Below are positions 1-10,821 of a stretch of 30,850 bases of DNA, in pieces. Made by a program: the position numbers and the translations under genes. This stretch comes from Coemansia sp. RSA 922 (taxonomy: Eukaryota; Kickxellomycota; Kickxellomycetes; Kickxellales; Kickxellaceae). Each line of letters starts with the position of its first letter. Position 1 is the stretch's first letter. The stretch covers positions 1 to 30,850 of the forward strand of contig JANBQS010000143.1 of NCBI GenBank assembly GCA_027577415.1, read 5' to 3'. Under the pieces are notes generated by a model. The model was given only the letters and a program-made list of their open reading frames with translations, was not told the DNA's origin and searched no databases.

Positions 1-1
1 T

Positions 2-778
2 GGACGAAATGAGGCAACGACTGACGGTCCTCCGGTGTATGGCATGCTCATCGATTTTGACTGCGCTATCGATCCTAATATGGAGCGGGTAGCGAGACCT
101 GAGCAGACGGGAACCAAGCCGTTTATGAGCGTGCCAAACCTCGAGGGCCATCCTGAGCAGCGCACGGAGCTCGACGACTGGGAGTCGCTGCTTTACGTCT
201 TGTGCTGGATCGCAACGTTTGGGATTAACGACAAGGACAGGAGTATAATGGCGGAGATGCATAAGGGTAATGAAGTTCCGCTGGAGATAGCGGAGTGGCA
301 CACCAGCAGAAAAATGGTCGCCATTGCGGTCAAGAAGCGTCTCCATTTGCACGACTTGCAATCATTTACCGACGATATTTTCGACCGCTTTCCTATTTCA
401 AGCGAGGATTCCAAGATTCCGGACTATCGCTCGCTCCAAAGTCTTGCCGTTGATCTTTACAGGGCAATGTTCCAGTATCCGAAAGTTGACGAGAAATACC
501 ACGGTGCGCGCAAGAGAAAGGATGATGGCGTTCTGTCCAAGAGGTCGATGTACAAGTTTGGCTCCAGCAAGGACGGTGGTCCACATCCGCTGTTCAAGAA
601 CATGACCATGGGACCGAGTGACTCAACCGACAATCTCATGAAACCCAAGGCTGTTGACCCGTTTGTACTTCGCACGGAGCACTCGGCGAAGACGAAAATC
701 ATTAAGGGCCTTAACCGTAAACTCGAGAAGCATGCTAAACCAGCGATAGGTAGACTAGCCGCCGACCCGCCCAAATAG
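2..778 (+). CDS. FunK1-type protein kinase, C-terminal part (5' end outside window)
   Basis: The frame is open from base 2, so the start codon and N-lobe lie upstream of the window. About 258 residues remain. Visible kinase features are GMLIDFDCAI near the start (a DFD version of the magnesium-binding DFG motif), then GTKPFMSV followed by a histidine and DDWESLLYVLCWI, the arrangement found in the C-lobe of FunK1 fungal kinases, where GTxxFMS occupies the activation and P+1 region and DD-ESL-YVL the alpha-F helix. The catalytic HRD loop should lie just upstream of base 1. The tail after about residue 160 is basic (KKRK-like clusters, GLNRKLEKH) and low in conserved motifs. FunK1 kinases form expanded, fast-evolving families in fungi and their substrates are mostly unknown. 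The family call is firm; activity cannot be judged without the N-lobe. Confidence 0.88.
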   Translation, partial: GRNEATTDGPPVYGMLIDFDCAIDPNMERVARPEQTGTKPFMSVPNLEGHPEQRTELDDWESLLYVLCWIATFGINDKDRSIMAEMHKGNEVPLEIAEWHTSRKMVAIAVKKRLHLHDLQSFTDDIFDRFPISSEDSKIPDYRSLQSLAVDLYRAMFQYPKVDEKYHGARKRKDDGVLSKRSMYKFGSSKDGGPHPLFKNMTMGPSDSTDNLMKPKAVDPFVLRTEHSAKTKIIKGLNRKLEKHAKPAIGRLAADPPK

Positions 779-987
779 CCTGTCCTTCTTTTTTTATATT
801 TACTGTAAGTGCCTTGTGGACAAGCATAGGGCCATCAATCCAATAACTGGTCTCATCATCAATAATTGCTTTGATTTCCCTGCATTTTTATGCGATTTCT
901 CGCCAAAGCCACCTATTGCAATATACTCATATTTCACCCTTTATTCACTCTATTCATATCAACTCTGCGTCTCGGAAAGAACAAAAA

Positions 988-2217
988 ATGACGGGGGCGG
1001 ATAGACTCTCCCAAGCGGCTTTCAAATTCAAAGCACTATTCAACGCTAAAAACTCGACAGAGTTTGCGCAAATCGTCAAAATCGACTCGCAGTATACTAC
1101 GACGGTGCTAAGAGATGTTTGGAACGCAGATGGCAACTGGAACGCATTGCTAACACAGCGGTCTACCACACTCCTCAGCGACCTCTCGCTAGCGCACTTT
1201 CGCGCGTCGGTTGAGTTTTGTCAGAGCAACTTTGTCGAGGCATACACGCATCAGCTTTCCTCATACCAGGCGTTTCTACGTGCGTTCAGCAACATGGATC
1301 GGTGGGGCGTAGATCCACTCTTGGCTATGAGTAAAGATCTATACCTCTTGTCGTGTCGCGCCGACTACCAACTAACTAGGGCTGGGCAGCCGGCTACCAA
1401 ACTCGAGGAGGCTACGCGGGCTATCAACCAGGGCTTCTCCATGTGCATGACTGACCGTGAGCCTCTGGCAAACCTTTCGCGCAAGTGGGGCACTTACCAT
1501 CTGGCCAATCTCCTCTTTGTGCTCTACTTTCGGCAAAAGGCCTTCAACCTGTGTACTAACATGCTCAGGGGGATAAAGACGACCGAGCTGCCGCCTCTTG
1601 ACCAGTTCCCAATGGGCGACCAGGTAACGTTCAGATACTATCGCGGTTTGCTCGCGTTCCAGGGTGAGCAGTTTGCTGCAGCTAAAGAGGACCTGGTGTT
1701 TGCGATGGAGCATTGTCACCGCGACGCATACCGCAATAGGACTCGCATTTTGATGCGACTGACACCGATAATGATGATTGAGGGGAACATGCCTCAGTCG
1801 CGCTTGTTACAAAAGTACCCTCTGGTAAATGCATTGTACGGCGGCTTGGTCAGGGCGGCGATGCTGGGAGACGTGTGCCAGTTCGACGCGCTTATGCAAG
1901 ACAAGGAGCAGCTTCTAGTATCGCTTGGCACCTATACGGCTGTCGAGCAAGTGCGCAGGATTGCCGTGCGCCAGCTCCTGTACAAGATCCATCTCATTGA
2001 TGGTAAGGGCAGTCGCCTCTCGTTTCAGCTGGTTAGAAATGGGTTCTGGGCAGCAGGCATGGGCGATGTGAGCGTATTCGAGATCGAGAGTATACTGGCG
2101 GACATGATCTCTGCTGGATTCATCAAGGGCTACCTGTCTCACGACCATGGAGTTGCCGTGCTTAGCAAGCAGCTGCCGTTCCCACCCATCAAGAGTGTAT
2201 TGGCGGCTTCTAAATAG
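988..2217 (+). CDS. PCID2: PCI-domain protein, PCID2/Thp1/Csn12 family (TREX-2-type mRNA export factor)
   Basis: The product has 409 residues, close to human PCID2 (about 400). The frame is open further upstream to an ATG at 871, but the ATG at 988 sits in an A-rich context (acaaaaaATG) and gives MTGADRLSQ, the expected family length; the 39 extra residues look like translated leader. Family landmarks are SYQAFLRAF in the N-terminal half, RKWGTYHLANLLFVLYF, TFRYYRGLLAFQGEQF, LVFAMEHCHRDAYRNR, LLQKYPLVNALYGGLVRA, and a C-terminal winged helix ending in ISAGFIKGYLSHDHG and SKQLPFPPI. These match PCID2 along its length. Family members bind a Sac3/GANP-type scaffold and DSS1 in TREX-2 and link transcription to mRNA export; the fungal paralogue Csn12/Thp3 acts with the COP9 signalosome or in elongation. 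The sequence does not by itself separate Thp1-like from Csn12-like roles. No intron is needed. Confidence 0.93.
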   Translation: MTGADRLSQAAFKFKALFNAKNSTEFAQIVKIDSQYTTTVLRDVWNADGNWNALLTQRSTTLLSDLSLAHFRASVEFCQSNFVEAYTHQLSSYQAFLRAFSNMDRWGVDPLLAMSKDLYLLSCRADYQLTRAGQPATKLEEATRAINQGFSMCMTDREPLANLSRKWGTYHLANLLFVLYFRQKAFNLCTNMLRGIKTTELPPLDQFPMGDQVTFRYYRGLLAFQGEQFAAAKEDLVFAMEHCHRDAYRNRTRILMRLTPIMMIEGNMPQSRLLQKYPLVNALYGGLVRAAMLGDVCQFDALMQDKEQLLVSLGTYTAVEQVRRIAVRQLLYKIHLIDGKGSRLSFQLVRNGFWAAGMGDVSVFEIESILADMISAGFIKGYLSHDHGVAVLSKQLPFPPIKSVLAASK

Positions 2218-2294
2218 GCATTTATCATACGAAAATATTTTGATTCAAGGTCATTCCGCAGCACTACCATTTTTTTTCTTTGGTTCGCACTAAT

Positions 2295-2322
2295 CGCGAA
2301 AAGGGCCTAGATTGACACGCGT
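2295..2322. promoter_or_regulatory. MBF/SBF-type cell-cycle elements upstream of the ATR gene
   Basis: A CGCGAAAA element (2295-2302) resembling the SCB/E2F core lies about 15 bp from a palindromic ACACGCGTGT (2315-2324) that contains the MluI cell-cycle box ACGCGT (2317-2322). They are 150 to 180 bp upstream of the ATG at 2474 and are followed by a T-rich tract. MCB and SCB sites drive G1/S expression of replication and checkpoint genes in fungi, which fits the downstream gene. Function is inferred. Confidence 0.45.
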
Positions 2323-2473
2323 GTTTTGCTAGAGCTTCTCGCCCTCTTTTCCATTTTTCTTTTTCTGCTTGACAAAAGAGTTTTTTTTTTTGTTCTTTTC
2401 TTTTTGCTCTTTAAACATTGGCTTTATTCTTTTCCTTTCCCTACTCATTTATATTTACTTTGCTGCATTTAGA

Positions 2474-5400
2474 ATGGCCAAGCGCGGCGGTGACATTAGT
2501 GTTGAATGCGAGTCTTCTGAACGGTAAGAGCAGATAGTGTGGTACCTAGCGACCATTGAATTCGCGTGTATGGTTAAACTTGCTGTTACTAATGTTACTG
2601 CCTATATACGACGACGCGTGCTTAAACGTCTGTAGTAAGCGCTTAAGGAGCGAGGGTCCCGCGTCCTTGGAGTGGGTCTCGCCTCATGTATCTGAGGACA
2701 GGCGGTGCGCAGACGCAGTAGCCCACCTGCTGCAAGCGAACCAGTTCGAGGCTGTACCTCGCTGCATGGATGTGGCGGTCCACTTGGTGCAGGGCCTCAA
2801 GAAGTTACAGCTATTCAATACGCCCTACGCGCGCCAGTCGTTTGATGATCTCTACGGGGGTGTCCTGGACTATGTGGGCAAAGTTATAGACCAGATCAAG
2901 CAGGTAAGTTCAGTCATGTTTTATTTTTATTTTTTTGCTCCTGTGGGTCCATGTGTGCGTAATGGCTTTCAATTCTCGCTAACTGTTTGTTGTGACTGGT
3001 TGTTCCTTGCTACGTGTAGATTGACGCCGCCACTCGTATCTTGGACAACAGCGATGATTCGACACTGGAGATGTTTTCTGACGTTTATCAATACTTGATC
3101 GAAGTGATTGCTAGGCATACTGAAAGTACGTGATAGCAAAGATGATGTGCTTATGATGCTTGTCCTTATATATGTTTGTATGTGTAAATACCTGTCTTCT
3201 TTTTTTTTTGCATGTTGCATGTAAGCTATTCAGCCTCTTTTTGTTGCACTGGTTTTTTTTCTTTTCCACATTTTGTTCTAATATATTATTTATACGCTGT
3301 ATCATAATGTTTTACATTCAGTAGATCTAGACAAGCACAGCAGTGTGCTACAGGTACCCACAGACCGCGAGCTTGGGCTTTTGACATTGCCGTTGACAGT
3401 AGAGTACCTTAGAGCTAAAGGGGGCGTAGCTGCGAACACCGGCCTATTACTTTCACCAGCGGCTTCGTTGCTTGCAACTTTGGCTGGATCAACGCGCCTG
3501 CCCGTCTTCGAAACCAGTGCAGCGGCTTCTCTTGTGGCTACTCTTATGGCTGAAGACGTCTACTCGGACAAATACGCTCCCTGGCTACAGGCCGTTTATG
3601 CCTGGTGCCTGTCAAAGACGGCGACGCTCAAAATGCGCCTAGCGGCTTGGTCGATGTTTCCGATGTTCTGTCACCACATGGAAAGACGGGGAAAGGATGG
3701 ATACGCCGGCGTTTTGGATAGTGCCAGAGTTACCATCGACGACCCGCCGCAGTTGCTAGATCTCGTTGCTAGTACAGTTGGGTACCTTGCCTGTGCTCGG
3801 GCCGGATGTTTGCGGCTAAAGTCTACTGCGCCTAACAAGGACATTGGCTCGGAAAGCATTGTTGCGTGCTTGTTGGAAGGCGTTTCAGCCAAAGACAGGC
3901 CTTCTAGCGACGACCAAAATAGCTACTCTAGTGCCGGCAAACCAATTTACTGTGTCATGTGCAACTCTGCGGATAAGCAAGCTGGCGACGGTCGTAAGTC
4001 GGCAGAGGCGTTTAGTTCCGCACAAAGGACCGTGTCTCTTAGTGACTGGCTCTCGTACTGGTTTATTGCATCCAGTAGGCAGAACGAACCCACCTCTATT
4101 CAGTTCTTGCGCGGAGTGTGTCGGTTCGTCAGACACGCACCGCCCGAAGACGCCGGGCTCAAGGCGTCTCCACTCGGGCAGGGCACTGTTCGCCGGTTGA
4201 CCAGCAGCAGCCGTGAGGTGCGTCTGGCTGCCACCGATGCCGTCCTGGCTTACTCCCAAGCAAGCCCGCTGGACTCTGAGAAGATGGCAGAGATTAAGCG
4301 GGGCAACCGCGCAGAGACGATGCGAACGCTCGCGAGGCTGGCTCAGGACATCCAAGAGCCTAGTATTATCGAAGAAACACTGCAGCTTGTTGCTGGCGGC
4401 GTTGGCTGTGCGTGCGATCTTCAGGAGGGCACGCTGGGCGTGGTGCTGCCGTTCTTAGTTGGCTACTACTGCCGAGACAACATCTTCTTGCGCGCAGTGG
4501 CGATGGAGCAGTTGCTATATGTGTCGCAAGACCATGGCATGTCGTTGGCGCAACTACTCTCGGCTTTTGCTGGCAGCATTTCGTGCACTCTAGCTAGTAC
4601 CTTGGCTCAGCGCTCGCCTCGCTCCTTTGTACACTGTATGCAGATTTTGGAGACCACGCCCAAGCTGTTTTTGCAGCAACACCAGGATGCTATCCTGCCT
4701 CATCTGGTTGCCAGCGGTAATGAGGCGGCGCTGAGGAATGTGGCGGAGATCCTAGATGTCCAACTGCCAGTGTTGTGTGTTAACCAAGCTCCAGTGGTGT
4801 TTGTCAAGATCTTTCTGATGGACGACCAGCTCATGCACCAGGCGATGTTGAGGTTTGTGCGGCTCATATCGGTTGGCTCTGGAATGGACGCCGACCAAGT
4901 CGAGGTCAACATCCCTAGTCTTTTGCGCTCGTGCTCGGTCAAGCTGATCTTCAACCTAATACTTTCGCTGGGCGAGGATGACGGCGTTTTGCGTCGGCGG
5001 GCACGAAGTGCTTTGCTTACTGTGCAGAGTATCTTAGCCAGCGCTTCAACGGATGCCAAGCAGGGCGTGTCGACAATCGTTCAGCGTAGTGTAGACAACT
5101 TGAAGGACGTCTCCAAGGGCCAAAGCCCCAGGTCAGGCGGCGACATCCAACAGCAGACGCTCAGTTCTGAGTTGGCGGACTTTTTGTCGCAGCACATCCT
5201 GGGAGTACTGGCCTATGTCAACGAGCTTTTGCGCGACTCTGAGCAGGCATCGTCGGGCAGCAAAGTGGCAGGTGTTGTTGCCTACCACCACCAGCAACGT
5301 AGGCGGATGGTTCTGCGCGCTATCGGTGAATTGGCTATGCTCCTGGGACCACGGTCTCTGCCATTTGCGCCCAATATTGTTGCATCATTGACTCCGCCAT

Positions 5401-8400
5401 TGGATGGGCCATTGGCGGCGGCAGCCCTACGTGCCTGGGAGATTCTAGCCGAGAACCTCTCGCACACCATGCTCTCTGCCGACCAGCTCAACCTGCTTAT
5501 TGTTCCGTTGCTGACAACATTTGCTACTTGTAACGAGGAAACACGTCGAGGCGCGGCCTCGGCTATCAATCGCGTCGTCAAGCTGCACAGGCCAGCGGTT
5601 TTGCAGCATTTCTCACGCCTATGCCCAATTCCTGACGATCCACTGCTGGCCGATAGCTACGGTGTCATGCACCGTCTAAAGCTGAGGCAGGAGCTTCAAG
5701 ATCAGACTTTGCACTTGACTCAGCTTCTCAAGACCAAAGACTCAACGGTCGTAATGTGTGCGGCAAACGAGCTCTGCAGTCTGATCAGGCAGAATGAGAG
5801 CGTGTTTGGCAAGTGGAAGCTGAAGCTGTGTCCGGGGTACAGCGCTAGCTTACCAACGCCGGAGAGTGAGTCGGCGGCGCTCAGATTGGAAAGCGAATCG
5901 AATGCCACGCTGGTTGTCAATACAGTACAGGCCTTGAAGATGGCTTGTGGCGTGGGCGGGCAGCTTGGAGAAATGGCAGCAGCGAGTTGCGCCGCCTGCC
6001 TTGCTGCCATCGGGTCGATTGCTGGGCAAGCGCCAAGTGTGGCGGGCCGTGAGGGACTAAGCTCTGGAGGACCGACGCCTAAAAGCCCCTCTGTGTCGTT
6101 CTTTGACGTCCATGATGAAGAGCAGCAGATGGACATGGTGTTCAGACTGATTATTGACCACTTGTCGCTAGCATTTGCCTCGGCACCGTCGCCTGGAGTT
6201 CAGACATGCGCGGCGTATACGATCCAAGAGCTGATGCGACACGTCGGATTTACCAAGGATCTTTTGTATGGAGGTGTCGAAGATGTGGACTCAGCGCCCT
6301 TGACGGCTGCTCGTTCTGGACGGAGGAGGCGCGATGTGCAAAAGCGCCGGCAGTTGACTGCGCATGAGCAATGGCTTTGCGCAATGTGGAGCGCCATGCC
6401 ACCAGACGTCGTCGAGGTCATCAAGCCCCTGTTGGACACAAAGTACGCCATCCAGCAGTCGAACCGCCCTACAGCCGACGCCCAGCAGCCACGCACACCT
6501 TGTGTTTGGCGCTCTGCTAGCCACATGTCCTGGTTGCGCACGCTGGTCGTGGAGCTGGCTAACGCATTGCCATCAATTCCTGCGTACTCTGTGTTTAAGC
6601 TGTGTTCGAGCGTCGTCAAAGAGGGATCGGTAGACATGCTGCTGTTTTTGTTGCCACAAGTTGCCTACCAGTACTGCATGCTTGCGGCCAAAGACGACCG
6701 TGCTGCGGCCAATGTTATCGTTGTAAACGATGATGACGATGATGTCAGTATCGAAGACGCCAGTACCAATGACCACGCATCTCTAAAGGATGCAAGCATA
6801 CTGGGCGAGGAGATCCGTGTAGTGTTTTCGAGGGAGGCTGACCGTGTTCTGATGCCAGCGGACCAGTGGCGGATGTGTAAGGAGACGGCGCTGGATCTAC
6901 TCGACAGTCTTAGCAAGCACCTGCGCGAGAAACAAGAGAACCGAACTAGCAACAAGCGAGGAGTTAGGTCTGACGCCGTGGTGGCCAATGCCACCTCCGA
7001 GGAGCAGGCGATTTCGTCGCTGGTAGATTCGGTTCCCAGCCAGCTAGTAGCACTGGCAGCGTTCTCTTGCTCGCAATACGAGCGTGCTATGCTGCACACG
7101 GAACTGTCGTTGCGTAGTAGCTTGGCTGGCTCGTTTCCTACCATATTTAGGAACGTTAATGACGCTGCTGTGGCGACCATGATGGAGCTCTATTTTAGCA
7201 TGGGTGATGCGGACGGAGTGGCGGGCGCTGCGTCGTGTCGTAAACATATGGATCTCAATCTCTCGGTTCGCAAGTACGAGATCGAGGGCAATTGGTCGCA
7301 TGCCCTCATTGGACACGAGTCGCTGCTTAGGTCGCAGCCTGATAGCGAGGAGTACCAGCGCGGGTGGATTAGTTGCTTGCAAAAGATGGGGCAGTGGGAG
7401 GGCGCGTGGGCGGCATCTAAGGAGCTGTTTCGGGCTGAGCCCAGCAAGGACAGCGAGCGGCAGCTCAACACGGCGTGCTTTGCAGCGGCTTGGCGCCTGG
7501 GGAAATGGGACTGGGTATCGTCAGCCATTGGCGAAAAGGAGGAGGAGCGGCAAAGGACCGCTGTCGGTAGCCAGGACCTCTTGTCGTCATTCGATGCCCT
7601 AAACAGCACCCTGTTGCTTCGCATCAGTGGCGGCGATGGCGGCGACATGCGCGGCCTGGATCTGCTGCCTAGACTAAGGGCTAGCATGATGCCTGGTCAC
7701 TCGACTACTGACGGCTTTCCAAAGTGCTCGATCGAGGATATGTGCGGACTGGCGCTTCGGGCCGTGGGGCGTGGTATTGCCGAAACGGCGACGTTTCGCA
7801 AGCAAGCGCTGACCAGCTCTTATGCCACAGCCAGTGCGCCCGACGCTCAGAACGAGATACACGCGCATATGCTTGGCGACATTTCCCTTTTGGTCAAGTA
7901 TCTCGGTGGAGCCAACAACGTGGATCAGACGCCGGGCCACCTGCCCAGCATGCTGGACTGCCTTTCTGAGCAGTGGCGAGCACGCGTGTCGTATTTGCCG
8001 CCAGTATACTCTGTGCAAGAGCCAGTGCTGGCGCTGCACACACAGCTGTATGATATCGTGTTGAATCGGTATATCAGTCAAGTACCCGAGAGCGATGCCC
8101 GTGCTTGTACTGAGATCGTTATGCGGCAGATAGTTAGCACGCACTTGCAGGCGGCGCAGCTGGCGCGGTTGGCGGGCTTTAGGGCAACGGCGCTTGGCAT
8201 TTTGACTCATGCTGAGCTCACTTGCGCGGCGAAGCCAGCGCTTTTGGCGCCGCTGCAGATTGAGCATGCGCAGATTCTTTGGGACGAAGGTTATGCATCC
8301 GACGCCATGTCAGCTATCAGCCGCGTGGCAGACGATCTGTGGGCCAAGCTCAAGTCGCAGTACGAGGACGGTGGCAGCGGCGGCGGCGGTGGTGACGTGG

Positions 8401-10568
8401 AGGGCACGCTGGCTGGAGGAACGGTGCCCATGTCTTCGAGTAGCCAGGTTAACGAGGCGGGAGGTCCCAGCTCCTTGGACGTCTATGACACCAAGGTTGC
8501 GTTTGCCAAGGCCGCCTTGTATCTATCTATCTGGCAAGAAGCAACGAACTCGGTCAACTCGGGGGCCTTGCAGCAGCGATACGAGCGTATAATAAGAGTG
8601 CACGAGAGCGATAAGGCGCACTACGGGTTTGCACTGTTCTACGACAATATGTTTAAATCGCTGAACAATAAGGACTTGTCAATGGGGTCCAAGGCACAGC
8701 AAGAAACGCGAATCTTGCAAGTGGGCTCGCTGCAGTACTATATTGTCCGATACTACAGCCGCTCCTTGGTCTGCAGCCCGCGGTACTTGTTCCAGGCACT
8801 GCCTCGACTGCTGACGGTGTGGCTGGACTTTGGCACCACTATACTCCAGCCCTTGAATGTCAAGACCCCACGGCTTGTGGACCGGTACAAGTCCTGCAAC
8901 CGGATTATGATCAATATGTCCAGGCGACTGCCGTCATACCACTTTCTGGTAGTCCTGTCGCAGCTCGTGTCGCGTATCTGCCATTCTAACGACGAGGTGT
9001 TTGCTATTTTGGAGAGCATCATATTGCGCGTTTTGGAGCACTATCCGCAGCAAACGCTGTGGCAGCTCATGGGCGTGCAAAGATCGACGTATACGGCGCG
9101 CTCTGAGCGATGCAACGCTGTCTTGGCCAAGGCCCGGGCGTCACAAAGCGCAGAGCCGAAGAGCGTTCGGGGCCGCAGTCGCAATGTCGGCATCGGCGTA
9201 CTTATACAGCAGGCGTCTAAGCTGACGGATATGCTGCTTGGTATGTGTAATGCTGTGCCTCCAGCACGCACTGTTACCACCATGCGAATGAGCAAGGACT
9301 TTAAGAAACTGCTCAATAGCGCGCCCCTAGACATTATCGTGCCGCTTGAGCGGTGCTTGGTGCCTACACTGCCTGAGGCCTATGGTGGAATCGAATACGA
9401 GCTGGCATTGTCAGCGCGCCGCGAGGACGCAGACACTGGTTCCTCCACTGAGGGCGCCAAAGGCACTGGGCTGTCAGCGTTGGAGCGAGCCATGCTGTAC
9501 CAGCCGTTTTCGAGCGACTTGCCGACAATCTCCAGCTTTGGTGACGAGATCGAGGTCATGAGCTCGTTGCAGCGCCCCAAGAAAATAGTCATGCATGGCA
9601 GCGACGGACGAGCGTACAGCTTTTTGTGTAAGCCCAAGGACGACTTGCGCAAGGACGCCAGGCTGATGGAGTTCAATTCGATGATCAACCAGCTGCTCAG
9701 ATCGAACACGCAGACTCAGAAGCGCGGATTGAATATCCGCACGTACGCCGTCGTGCCGTTAAACGAGGAGTGCGGATTGATTCAGTGGGTGGATAATACG
9801 GCTGGCTTGAGGCATATTATCATGAAGCTGTATAAGGCGCGTGGAGTGCAAATATCGGTTCCTCAGATCAAGGCGCTTTTGGAAAAGACAACCCCGGGGC
9901 CCGCGGTTGTATTTACCGAATCGCTGCTGCCGCTCTTTCCGTCCGTCTTCCACGAGTGGTTTCTGCAGTCATTCCCTGACCCGCCGCGCTGGCTGGAGAG
10001 CCGCACGAACTTTACGCGTAGCGCGGCTGTCATGTCGATGATTGGTTATATTCTGGGGCTGGGGGACCGGCACTGCGAGAACATTTTGGTGGACGAGAAT
10101 ACTGGCAGCGTCTTGCATGTCGATTTTAACTGCTTGTTTGAGAAGGGTATGACGCTGGAAAAGCCCGAGAGGGTGCCGTTCCGCCTGACGCACAACATGG
10201 TCGACGCCATGGGTGTCACGGGTTATGAGGGGACGTTCCGAAAGACCTGCGAGATGACTCTGAGTTTGTTAAGAGAGAACCGTGATGGCCTGATGTCTGT
10301 GCTCGAGTCGTTCTTGCATGACCCGCTGGTTGAGTGGAATAAACGGGCGACCCGTGGTAACCGCGTGGTATCTGTTAAGGAGATCGCTGGTGGGCAGCCT
10401 AACGAGCAGGCGTCTCGTTGTTTGCTTACTATCAAGCGCAAGTTGCAGGGCATTGTCCAAGGCGACTTACCCATGTCTGTCGAGGGCCAAGTCGATGAGC
10501 TGATCCGCGAGGCTACCGATCCCGTGCGTCTGTTTAGTATGTACATTGGCTGGGCTGCATATATGTAA
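2474..10568 (+). CDS. ATR: ATR/Mec1/Rad3 checkpoint PI3K-like kinase, four exons
   Basis: Exons are inferred at 2474-2523, 2636-2903, 3020-3125 and 3322-10568. Introns begin GTAAGA, GTAAGT and GTACGT, end in TAG, TAG and CAG, contain TTACTAAT, GCTAACT and TTCTAAT-like branch sites, and keep the frame, giving about 2556 residues (Rad3 2386, human ATR 2644). Most of the protein is alpha-helical HEAT-like repeat. A FAT region runs roughly from residue 1400 to 2000. The kinase domain carries LCKPKDDLRKDARLMEFN (about 2243), IRTYAVVPLNEECGLIQWV, GLGDRHCENIL (catalytic loop, about 2388) and HVDFNCLFEKG (DFN magnesium loop, about 2408). The FATC tail ends MYIGWAAYM. This motif set fits ATR rather than ATM, TOR or DNA-PK. 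The kinase, with an ATRIP/Ddc2 partner, senses RPA-coated ssDNA and phosphorylates Chk1 and other targets. Low-complexity inserts include an aspartate run near 1277 and a glycine run near 1825. All introns lie in the first 850 bp. Confidence 0.96.
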
Positions 10569-10821
10569 TTGCGTTATATTAGTAGCGGCATATGCAGTAC
10601 ATATTATCAACTGTCACATCACATGTCAAACAGTGTTGTTTGTAAAAATAAAAGTCACACATTGGCCGTGTCACCTGATCCTTTCTGGGCTCGATGGGAA
10701 TGCAGCCGAGCGATGCATACGCACATAAACTTTTTTCTTTCCTTCTGCAAATTTGCAAAAAGTAATATTTATACTTGTACAACAATCCTTTTTTCTTAAT
10801 TACACATAGAATCGGCATTTA

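Noticed and set aside
871..987. N-terminal extension of the PCID2-like protein from an upstream in-frame ATG
   Set aside because: The 39 residues are not family-like, come from an AT-rich leader, and the ATG at 988 has better context and gives the normal family length.
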